The position numbers and the translations under genes are program-made. A model generated the notes under the pieces. That model saw nothing but the letters and a program-made list of their open reading frames with translations. It ran no database searches and had not been told where the DNA came from. From assembly GCA_947561715.1 (NCBI GenBank), contig OX387203.1, forward strand, positions 6,696,001 through 6,760,000: DNA of 64,000 nucleotides. The letters are read 5' to 3'. Shown piece after piece: positions 38,630 to 50,500 of the stretch (positions within the stretch are counted from its first letter, which is position 1; each line of letters begins with the position of its first letter). Source of the DNA: Ascidia mentula (lineage: Eukaryota; Chordata; Ascidiacea; Phlebobranchia; Ascidiidae).

Positions 38630-40429
38630 TCAAGTTTTCCGTCGCTTTGTAGACTTTTTGGATGCCCTTTTTTCGTCGAGACTTCGCTTGAGAGCCTTCA
38701 TCTTGCGAGTTTGCAGACCACCTAGGTCTTGTGACGTCATGTGGATGCGACCCCGCTTCGTTCCGAACATGTCGCCGGACACATTCTTAACCTTCTTAGG
38801 CTGCGAAGTTTAAATATATAGTATCGTTATCACTAGGTTTACAGGCATTGCAGCCTAGCTGGATCATTATTATTAACCATTGTTATTAGTTGCACACCAA
38901 AAATCATGGCAATATAGGTTCATATCCAATTATTAGCGATGACAACCTAAGATAAATTATTGAGCCATGCAAACATTTTGCATACCTTTGCCCCCTTTGG
39001 CTTGCGACATGCTTTTTTGTAAAGATCTTCCGACGCTATGTGTGTCCTCCTTACGACCAGATCCATGTTTGGTCCCATATTCTCAAGCTCAATTCTTGGT
39101 GTCCTTGTTCCAGATTTCTTAAGTGCAACCCTATTGATGCAAGAAAATGGTAGGGGTATATTGATGTATATAACTAATATTTAAAAATCCGATGGCAAAT
39201 AATGATGTTTCGCTGTGTTATATCTCAGGATTTTTTTTTGTTTTTTAACGAATTAGTTTGGTCCTTAGGATTACATCAAAATATAAGTTTTTAAACTTCC
39301 TATGATACCCTGAATGCACAGAAGAACAATAAATAGTATATGTTAATACTGTGGTTTTACCGGTAACTTCTCAAAAACACTCTTCCATCATTAGCAGTGA
39401 ACTGCAAAACATGTTCTAAACCTGGAAAACAAAGTTTTCTTTATATCACAGAGTTGAGTTTCCCTTGTATTGATAAAATTCGTACCTGAAAGTCTAATAT
39501 TTTTTATAACAGGCCCTCGAAAAAAATCAGTGAGTAATGACTGTAATTTCCGTAGCTCTTCATCTGTTTCGAATTCTGGGCCCGCAAATATAAGACAAGG
39601 TTTCGTAGCCAATGGACATTTATTACCCTATGTACAAAAGCCCTAGGTCAAATCTTTATTGCAGTAAAATTTGTGGTTGCCATTGGCACTCCTTTGTTAC
39701 AGATTCAGCTCCCAAGCACCTGGATCTACAGGGTTACATTATTCAGACCTTTTATATTGGCTGATACAGCTGATGCCAAGCAATGAGAAGAACAAACTGA
39801 ATATACATAGTGGCTACGAAATACAGGCTTACCTTGATACTTTCGAGTGATTGGAAATTTTCAATGCCTAATTCAATCATATCCAATAGCTGGTTATCAA
39901 ATGTCCTGCCTTTTAGACAAACACAAATTTATTTGAAGCACATGACATGGTGATAAATTAATATTTTGGATATAAACTTATAAAAATTCTTGTTTACCTA
40001 TCACGAGGTTGTGAGGCCTTTTCTTGGAATGCGAACCAAACATAAACAAAGAGGAATCATTCATTTTTGACAAAAATTCAATGCTTGTTGCATCTTCGAA
40101 AGGTCTGGTAATATTTCTTTTTCGAAAAAGGATTGCATTGGGCTTTTTGAGCAAGTACTGAAAAATGTTTTTGTACAACTTATTACATATTTTTGAACTT
40201 CCAACAAGCAAAAATTCACATACCAGGTCTTTTAGTGCAGAAGTTACAAGTTCACTTGTGTTTCCACCACGGATAAATAGGGATTTTTTATCATTTTCAT
40301 GAATCTTGGGCAAACGTTCCTTCAAAATCCGTTTGTGCCTCTGCGTTTTAGGCTTTCTGAGACACAATAGATTATTAAAAAACGCGGCATATATTGAAAA
40401 AAACCTACTCACATTATTCCCTGTTCCAT
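38630..40429 (-). CDS. RPF2: Ribosome production factor 2 homolog (301 aa, 8 exons)
   Basis: Exons in transcript order: 40429-40413, 40356-40224, 40157-39998, 39909-39833, 39627-39486, 39421-39361, 39130-38986, 38800-38630. Phases agree and the total is 906 bases including TGA. The first exon is only 17 bases (MEQGI plus two bases), joining to give MEQGIIKPKTQR, comparable to human MDTLDRVVKPKTKR. Diagnostic stretches are NITRPFED, SLFMFGSHSKKRPHNLVIG, LDMIELGIENF, DFFRGP and GTRTPRIELENMGP, all in Brix-domain order; the C-terminus is Lys/Arg-rich. Length is close to the human protein (306). RPF2 works with RRS1 in the nucleolus to load the 5S RNP (5S rRNA, RPL5, RPL11) onto pre-60S particles. 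The gene looks intact. AATAAA lies 83 bases downstream. Confidence 0.96.
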
Positions 40430-41552
40430 ATTTGTTTTACTTTTCACACAAGCTTAGAATAAAATACTTTAATCTGTTGAAGCAAATTGTAAACACGAAC
40501 TCACATGTTTCGAGTAAAACGGATGACTGGAATGTTTTCTCCAACAAAAATTAAACCTTGCAGCTTTCAAATGCGCATTATTCTTACTTTTATTTGCATT
40601 GCAAACTATTTTAACTGAACGAACATTTTATTTTGTTAATTTTAATGTTAATTTACTTTTTACATTATTTCATCTGCCGCAATATGTATTTTTTTTACAA
40701 TCTCCTAAAATATTTAATGCTACAATTGACTCAGCTGATGTGTGTTCGTACAAATTCGAATTATGGATGCATTTTTTTAAAATTTATACAGCAGTTGTTC
40801 TTAATCTTAACCAGTCTAAAATTTCCCACCAGTTGGAAAATATGAGGTTGTAGGTGGGTAATTAGACTGCACCAAAATATACACAAGTAGTTGTTATGTT
40901 CTGTATAAACTGTGTATCATATACTTATTGGCAATTGGTCATGCAAAGCCTTTAAAAATGTTATAAAAGTAACTGATATACTGTACATGCAATAATAAAA
41001 TTCCAAGCAAAAAAGCTTAAATATTAGTGGAAAAAAGGACTCCTTTTAAATTGAAAGTGGGAAATGAGAGAAAACAGATTAAGAACCAAAGGTATAATGA
41101 AGAATAAAGGTTTGTACATTCACCATTACCTGAATATTCAAATTTTAGACATTTGTTTGTTTATAAAATACAGCTTTAAGGCAGAAGAAGGCTGCACAAC
41201 GCGGACAAATTTCTGTCATGTTGAAGTGTATTCACGAAATATTGGTTGTGCGTTTCATAAATCTTTACATTTCAGCGTTTGTGAAAGCACTATTTCGTTT
41301 TGCTCTGGCCAATCACTCGTTCCGCTACAAGAACAAATTCGGCAAGTGCTTTCACTGACACTTATTCACGTCAAGTATCCATTGTCCAACACGCTCCGAC
41401 AGTCGTTCCTCCGTTCTTCAACAACTGTTTGCACCCAGTGTGCGACACAGTCTCTTCCTTCCTACTATATCTTTGTTTATTCGAAGTCATGGAGCGCAGA
41501 ATTTACATGGAATACGTTTAATATTGGAAGCAAATCTCATAAAAGGTTAAGC
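40430..41552. other. Divergent intergenic region, RPF2 and dynein
   Basis: 1.1 kb separates the two start codons. It is very AT-rich near RPF2. A CCAAT box (GGCCAATCAC, about 41308-41317) lies roughly 240 bases before the dynein ATG. No coding exon is supported; the open frame over 41064-41552 is out of context until it enters dynein exon 1. Confidence 0.5.
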
Positions 41553-44500
41553 ATGGCAGCGACCACAAGTGGGAGCAAGTGCGATGAGAGGCATCACTAT
41601 ATTTGTGGCCAGGTTTTGTGTTGGTGCGATACCTTTCAGTGTCTAAAAGAAAATGTGTTTCAACGTTTGTGTGTAGATTGGCAGTGTGCTGGACATGGAG
41701 CACTACGAGGTGGAGAATATATTATTAAAAGATCCAAATGTAAGTGCAAGTGATTAAACTGGTTCTACAAAATATTCTGGGTATTCTAACGTGATTGTTG
41801 TTTTGCAATAATGTTTATTGCAAATTCTAACTTACGCGATTTATTATTATTACCGATTGTTATTATCGTTATAACAATCGTCGACAATTACGCTCGAAAA
41901 TGCAGTTAAATCCATGGAACTTACAATACAATGTAATCTTCTACCCACAACAAATGATTTACTTTGTGCAGTTTTTTTACTTCGAGGAGTTTTTCCGTGT
42001 CGACGGCAAAAGAACGCTTATTATGTTTTATCAAACTCAACCTCCTAATTGGTACAGACAAGGCAAAAAGCCCACAGGACACCATGCCTCCAGACGCCCA
42101 CCGCAAGGTAAGTCGCTGTATGGCCTTCTGGTAATATGTATCTTGTAGGTTTTTCTACAAGAAGGAAGTGTGCTCGTGTTAGGTTTGGAATTATAACTGT
42201 TGACTGTACTTTGTAAGTCAGATATGGTGTAATGAAGGGGTTTGTAGCATTCTTTGCCGTTTAATACGGGCACTGTTTTGCAGGGCGGCCTAACTGTGTC
42301 AATTTAAGGTACATGAAGTGTTGCAACCTTAAATCAGGGCCATAAATTCTGTTTTTTACTAAATGGACCGGTAGCGGTTCACGGCAAAGCCGATGCCGGG
42401 AGCCCTGCTGTGAGTTAAGCTTACATGTGCACACAAAGGGCTGTACACCAAGTAGAGGCGTGACGTATTGCAGGCAGTTTTTGGTTAAACATCTTACGTG
42501 TTACGTACATTCGTGCAACTTGATGTAGTATGTTTGTATCAGGAGAAAGCGGAACAGTTTCACTGCAGCCTTCTAACGCAAGTTCGCTGAAGACTGAAAA
42601 ACAAGGGAAGTATTTGTTCCTAACAAATGCTCAAGAAGAGGTATTATTTGATATCAACCAAAGTTCCTAATTATCATGCACTCATAAAACATAAGCTTTA
42701 TACAACATTACAATTGATAAATAAAGTTCGTTTGTAAATCTTTATATTTCAGCCTTTGCTTGGACATTGCTTTTTCTTCGTGCGTCATTTCAATGAAAAG
42801 CCTATTAAGCCTGATAACGTGCATAAGGACGTTTATTTCGGATATTTTGAAGTGGAAAACGGCGATTTGCTCGGCGGAATCGAGTTTTATCTTTCTAGGA
42901 TCATAATGCCTGCATTGAAAGCCACAACTGTAAGTTTATTAATGAATGACTGTTAACTGTAAAACAGTGATTCCCAATCTTTTTGTGGTTGGGTACCACT
43001 TGCAGGTAAAACAATTTCGACCCGCACCACCCAGTTGAATGTTACAAAATAAGCTAGGGTATGAAGTAACAAACATTTTCAGATCACTTACGATTTTTAA
43101 ATTCGAACTATACCTGAAAATTACTAAAATGTGCTCACGTAGCACCTGGAATGCCGTCGCGTACCACCGGTTGGGAAACACTTTAAAAATGACTCCAAAA
43201 AATTCTAATAAATCTGATTGACATTGTCTTTAGTGTGTTGCATAGTAATAGTTGATTTAAGCTTAATAGGAAAAGCTTTAAGCTTGACTATTCGACATTG
43301 ATTGCATTTAAAAAAATTCTGAGAATGAAATCGTTTTTGTTTTTAACGCCACTTACATATCTTTGTGTAAATAACTCCGTGTTTTTGTCCACTGCGAGTT
43401 ACGCAGTGCGCGTTTTTTTGTAATACTCACTGCAGAATTGGGGACTACTGACCGGTAAACGTCTTGATGAACATCGAAGCAAATTTCTGGAAGAGATGGA
43501 AAAGTTTATCGAGTGTCTGGGGAGCGCACGAACCAGTGTGAGGGAACAACAGATCAAGCTTACTCATATTGACGTAAACGTTGACATCACTTCCGTTCCA
43601 CCGGCGCAGTTTGCCACATTGGGTAATAAAAGTTGAAAACTGAGGGATTAAAGGCGAAGATAAAACCAGCTGTTGTTTATAATCTTGCAGGATCAGACCC
43701 GCAAATTATTGAAGGTTTGGAAAAACAATTGGATATTTGGATGAAAGAAATTGACCAAGTAAGTTGAAACTTAAACAAATTTAATTGCCGAACTAATTTT
43801 TTCTACAATTTCTATGCCAGATATCTACTTGTTACGAGATTTTCGTATCATTTTGAAACTTTTGAAATTTTGAAGTTGAAAATTTCGCTTAACTGATAAT
43901 TCGTGAATGATTCCCTTTACTGTTCCCATGTGCCAGATACTTGTGGTGAGCGAACAAATACAATGCGAAGCCGACGACATTGGGCCCGCGGCCGAACTCG
44001 ATCATTGGAAGAAACGAACAGCTAGATTCGATTGCCTTCTGAGCGAGATACGTAACCCCAGGGTGCGAGTAATCACAGCCGCCTTAAACGCCCTCAAGTC
44101 CAAAAGCATTAAGAAATGGAAAGAGCTGGTGAGATGCATCCCTCTAATGACCGCCTCACGATTGAAATAGTTTCTATATTGGATCAAAGGAACGAATTCT
44201 TCATCGACAGCCAGCCAGAGCGTAGTTATAATATACTAAACAGTTCCTTAATTTTTCCAGAATCTATCCTTACTGAGCATTGTCATTACTACTATTGACA
44301 CCAATTCATTTCAAAAGTTTCAGATTTTTGACTTCAAATTGAACAGTGTATATATATATATCTGCATCTTTTAACTATAATAAGCGTATACATGTTTATA
44401 TGTACGATTCAAGTACTATAGACTGACAATCTATTTTATTGCGTGCAAATGATAAAAAAGGATACTATATATGAGTTTAACATTATCACTTTGTAATGCT

Positions 44501-47500
44501 TACACTGAAGCCTGCAATCATTAAAGTAACTTCTACGAGGTATAGGTTATATATACTACCTGGAGATTACTGCTTTGGAGATTTGTAACGTTTTTTGTCA
44601 TTTTAGGATGCTCAAATAACCGATGCAACAAACGAAGCAAAAGACAACGTGAGATATCTTTACACACTGGATAAGTTTTTTGGACCCCTTGTGAAGTGCA
44701 CACCCACCAGCTTAATAGGTATCATATTTTATACATATCCCAGTGTCATGTAATTATTATTCTACAGAAGTTATGTTAAGAATGTACTGAAGTACTTGTG
44801 GCACTGAAAAAAATTAGGCGAAGAACATATAAATGTTACGTCGGTTAACACATTGTTTTTTGACGACATTGAAACGAGGACGTGCATTTGTTTCAACGTA
44901 AATTTCTAACATGCAAAAAATAATTTCGTGAACTCAATAATGGCCAAAAGTATTATTGCATCTGAAAAATACTTACTGTGCTACGTTCCAGAGCACGTTC
45001 CCAGTTTGCTAAACAACGTAAAGATGATATACAGCGTCTCGCAGTTCTACAACACCTCCGAAAGGATGACGTCACTATTTGTGAAAATCACGAACCAAAT
45101 GGTGACGACGTCGAAGGCGTACATGTACCAGGACGTGAGCAAGATATGGAACCACGAAAGGTGGCCCAAAATGACTGAATTTTTTCGTCACACATATACC
45201 TTCGGTTCCAGGTTTTTTCAGATCGAAATGGATTGATTAACGTTTTAAGATTTTTTGATGGGTTTAAAAGTGTATGCTTTTGACCTAAAGTTGGTTGAAT
45301 CAATCACACTTCCTGAGCGCACTTTTTTACTTTAGGCCAGAGCTAATTTCGAGAATCGACGATTGCATGAAACTGAACGAGGCATATCAGAATAGCTTCC
45401 AGAAAACGAAGAGAAAGCTTCAGGAAAATCCGAACGAACCGCAGTTTGAGTTCAGCGAAAACTACATCTTCGGAAGGTAAAAAAGAATCCAAGATTTTAC
45501 AGCAGTTATTTGTTCTCCCAGCTGAAATAACAGTTTCATGTTTAATATATTGTGCCGTTTATCATAGCAAAGAATATGAAAAAACGTATCTAAAACAAAG
45601 AATATTTAAAAAATATTTTACCGAATTCAGGCATGCACACATTTGGGCTTTTATATGCTGGGATTTATGTCTAACAACATATATGTATACCGGATAATTG
45701 GAAATATAGTAGCTGGAAGGATATACTTATTAACAACCAATTTAATGTATGCAGTTGTACTTGCATCTTCCTATAACAGTCGATGTGATCATTAATAACA
45801 TGGCAAAAATATCATGTTTTTTTTACGAAACGCAATTGGTTTCAGGTGTAAAGTGTAAAATTGAGACCTATAGGAAGAAAAATAGGCATGTTCAAATAAT
45901 TTTTTGTCATCAAAAGGTTCGATACATTCTGCGGCCGGCTGAAGCAGATTCGCCAGATGGCCGTTACATTAGAGGATCTTAGTTGTCTAACGAACATTAG
46001 GTTGCAGGTAAGACATGAAGTCGAATTTGCAGTAGTTGATGTAAGATGCAACATGTTTTTGTCAATGATATATCATAGTCGTGACTGCAACATAGACCTC
46101 TTCAGTGTTCGATGTCATTATGAGTTATACTCAAAGTTATACTGGGCAAAGTCAATGAAGTTTGTATTGTGAATCAAATCGTATCTTTCTCTAGGGTCTG
46201 GACAGCTATACCGCCAAGTACAAGGCAATCGTGGCAACAGTAAAAAAGAAGTCATACGACCATCTGAACCACCGTTGCCATGAATTTCGTACCGACTTTG
46301 AAGAATTTCTCAGTCAGGTCGACAGCATCAGAGAGGGAATTCAAGGCCTGGTAGAGCAGTATTTCACCAGAAATGTATCGGTTAGTTTTGGTTTTTCTTC
46401 CTACCATGCAATTAATTTAAGTCGGTTGTATCAAAATCTGGACAAAGGAATTAACTTTGATCGGAAAAACATCTACGTCTGCAGTATTGACTAGTTATGC
46501 TAAGATGTTAAAATTAGCAAAGCGATCTGTAGACTCGGATGGTGGATGTTTTTCTAAACAAAAAAAAGCATCGCTTTGCTAATTTTAACATGTAAGCATA
46601 TCGATATGACGTGCGATCGACAGCCTGCCTGGGAGTTTTTTTCATTCTGTCGTCACATATACATTTATTTAATTTCGATTTATTGACTGTATATTTTAAT
46701 TTTAAATAGTTCTCGGTAATTAGTTTGAAAACTTGTGTCCGAAGACTGTTGCCCGGACAAAACGCATTAACACTAAAACTCCAATCTAAATCACTTTAGA
46801 ATTTTAGTTTTTCGTTTTTAGACCCCACAGGCAATTGCTACAATCGAAAAATTTGAAGCAATCAAAGGAATTGAGCTGGAGTTGTGGGAAAAATACATGA
46901 AAACACTTATGCAGTTTGGTAAAGAGGTTGAGAGCACCAAGAAGTTGTACGAAAGACAGAAAGAAGATCCCCCGATACCTCGTAACATGCCACCGGTACT
47001 TGCTTTGAGTTCAACAATACTTTGGTCGTAATATTTCCTATTGCGTGGATATTTTCACGTCAGTTGAAAAAAAGAAACACTATTCTGCTATTATAATTAT
47101 TTACCAAACGGTTTTAGGAGGAACATCGCAGTTGTTGGCAGTGACGCATTGATAAATAAAATTACTTGCATTGCGCAGATAACCGGCCGTATTATGTGGG
47201 CAAGGAATTTGTTTCGGCATCTCCAGACCTCCGTGGACGCTGTGAGCAGAAACAAGTCAGTGATGAGGACTCCGGAAGCTAAAACCATTATCAGGAATTA
47301 CAATAAAGTGGCAGCCGCTTTAACTGAATACGAGGTCATTTTTATCAAGTTAAATTATCGTAACTATTGTTTAGCTGTTGGACGTATTGTATTTCAATTA
47401 ATTTGTTCTTCGGTCACAATTAAACGTATACTTTTACGTTTCTTCTGCCATTTAACTGGACTTCGTCGGATTAATGGTGAAATTTCCGTTTAATTTCTGC

Positions 47501-50500
47501 CTGAAGAACAAATCAATTGAAATAAATTTACACATCATTTGATCCAATTTGTCATGAAACACCTAATAGATGATCGCATTCTGTACAAGACAATCTACAA
47601 AAGGACGGATCTTAAGAAATAGACAGAAATTTAAATTCAATCAGTAAAAAACCCTTTGTACGTGAACAGGTTTTGTTCCACCGAGCTTGGTGCCGCGGAG
47701 TCGAGAACGTGCGCCGTGGTCTGAAAGCCTCGATTTTGGTTCGACACCCCGAAACACGTGACCTGTACGTGAACTTTGACCCCAAGGTGGACGAGCTGTT
47801 AAGTGAAACACGTCACATGAGGACAATGCGCCTTGACGTTCCTGACGTAGCCGCCAGACTGTTGGCGATTGACTACGAAAGACTTAGGTATCAAGCGGAA
47901 AGGTGAGGAGAAATCGTAGCAGTGTTTCTCAAAATATTTATACAAAATTCTATCACACACAGAAGAGCGTAGTACTTGTTTGTAAGTGTTTCCCAAAATA
48001 TTTTTGCATAAATTTGAAATTCTCGAAACTAAAAAGCTGTAGGCATGAAGGATTACCAAGGTTCGAGAAACAATAGATACGTAAAATTTAATGACTAGGT
48101 TCGTGTTCGTGTACGTAAATATGTTGCGCCACTGATTGAGAATCGCAGTAAACGGAATTGATTCCTTTGTACAGACTCAAGGACTTAATAAAGGAGCAGA
48201 GTGAACTGAAGTCCTTGATACCTCAGATACTTCAAGCTTGCACAGTCAACCACGTCAATCAAATTGAAGAGGTTTTCAAACCGGGTTTAACAATGCTCAA
48301 CTGGTGCTCGCTTAACGTTGACAAATGTAAGTGACTCCGTGCAATTTGGACTGTACTGTCTATTCCGGTTTTCTAGCGGATAGTTTTGCTTCGGTGGTAA
48401 ATCAATTGAACTCTGTTGAACTGTGTTATGTCTTTCAGTATTAACTTAATAATCTGTTCTTCTGGCATACATAATACGTAACTTCCATTACCTTGAGGAA
48501 GCCTTGTTGAACAACAGGCGAAACGTCGGTGAATGAAGTTATGTTTTATATATGCCAGAAGAACAGATTATTACAATATGCCTGGCAGCAACAAAAACAT
48601 TATATTTCAGAATAATTCAGAAACAAAATAGAAGATATATTTATCGAGGTTAAAATGTCGCATAATTACTTTTTGATCAGAGTCAGCAAATTTATGTAAA
48701 ATACATCCTTTGCAACTGTTTCAACTGTATTATATATGATTTTGGGTATGGAGTAGGAAGCAAAATAAGAAAATATGTCCCCCTGGTTAAAATATCACAT
48801 CGCAACGTAACGTTTTGATCTATCTGTTCTATACGCTAAACGATTTATTGTACTCAAAATCAAATAAGTTGCCTAACAAACGTCAAAAAACACTCGCGAA
48901 AATGTTTTAGTTTTGTTTAATCCAAGTTATATTTTATTATTCAGTTATCGCAGCAGTGGAAAATGCATTGGAAAATTTCAGCTCTTTTGTGAAGCAAGTT
49001 AACGATTCTTTGGAGTGTCGAATTGATTGTGTGATCGCGGAAATCGCCAATACAGCTCTTGTTGTCATACCCGAACAAGAACCAATGACTATTTCTGAGT
49101 AGGTGTCATTAACATCGTAGATTTAATGGACTCCTTTGTGACATCTGCTTTTACATTTAAGCTGTCACCATTTATAGTTAAAATTCGCCAAATCTGACCA
49201 AGTGTTTGTTGCTAACATATAATATATATATTTTGTGTATTTGAACCCAAAATTTTGGACTACAACCGCATAAATAATACTTGTGAAGCAACGTTGCCAT
49301 TTTTCGTGACGACATTTCCAGAAATATTGATTGTTTTGCCAGATTTACGGAGCTAACATCCAAGAAATGTCATGATGGTGTCGCGAGCCTATCCAGATTA
49401 ACCACTGTGCTGGAAAAGAACGTATTTGATCTGATCGAAGCGTTGAAGGCCAAACTGAAACCCACAGAAAGAGAAGTACTGGTGGTGAGTGAAGCTTCAT
49501 GTAGCGTAAATAAAGCCAATGCTTTAAATAGAATTTTTTTCCCATTTCCAGCAACGTCAATTGGGCACTAAAATTCGTGGTATAAACTGTGACATATTCT
49601 CTCATACATTTACAGGAACCCTACTGCTGTACGCATCACGAAGCGAAGCAAAAGGGACAACGTTGCCAGGAATGTCTTTCGTGTATATACTTCAACACAC
49701 TTAACCAATTTTGTCAAAAGAATACCGACGCTTTGATTAAATGTAAGCAGATTTTTAGGACTTGCCTAATATCTGTAGAGGGATCTATCCCTCGGTTAGG
49801 CATTGTTTATTTATCTGCGACAGCAAATTACTATAGTTGGTGTAATGAAGCAGATTTTTATAGTGCATAACTGTAACCTCGTGCTCTCATTTTTGTACGT
49901 GTTTAGTTGAACCTATTTTTGACAATTTCCAGGCGTCAAGGAATCACTGGACAAAATACGTCGTCGTCTAAGAATCAAAGCCCAATCCAGTGACTACGGA
50001 AAACCAGCAGTTGGATCGATTCAGTTGCCTCCTATGCTCAAAACTGACATCATCCTTGCGCTGCCTAACATTATTATCAAGCCTTCGCTTGAGGAAATAC
50101 AGCATGCTTTGCATAAGGTATGCCGATAATTTTTTCCGACGTGGTCAAGTAAATGAGTTTATTGTTTGTTTGTCGCCGTGAAACTTGCTCAGAAACTCGC
50201 TGCCATACAATGGCCTCAAATTTTGCGCCAACAGTACAAGTTGTATTGAAGCGTTTTTGGTAAACATTAAAATTTAAATTAATTTCTTTGCGATACAATA
50301 CACGTTCCATACTGCTGATTAGCAATGTGGAGCCAATAATATGAATTGTGTATAAGCTGCAGACAGATGGCCACTGTTTCGACCTAACGGTGCCCAACGG
50401 ATGCCGTGATTGTATAGTCACCACAAAGTGGAAGTCTTTGCTTGGGCGTTTAGTCAGCAAAGTCGTCTGAAAGTCACACTATAGCTGCACTGATGAGACC

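Noticed and set aside
40306-40853. Plus-strand frames opposite and beside RPF2
   Set aside because: They are shadows of RPF2 exon 2 or AT-rich upstream sequence with no family signal.
41064-41552. Long open frame leading into dynein exon 1
   Set aside because: Only the last 60 bases (41553-41612) match the dynein N-terminus; the upstream part has no family similarity and ordinary non-coding composition.
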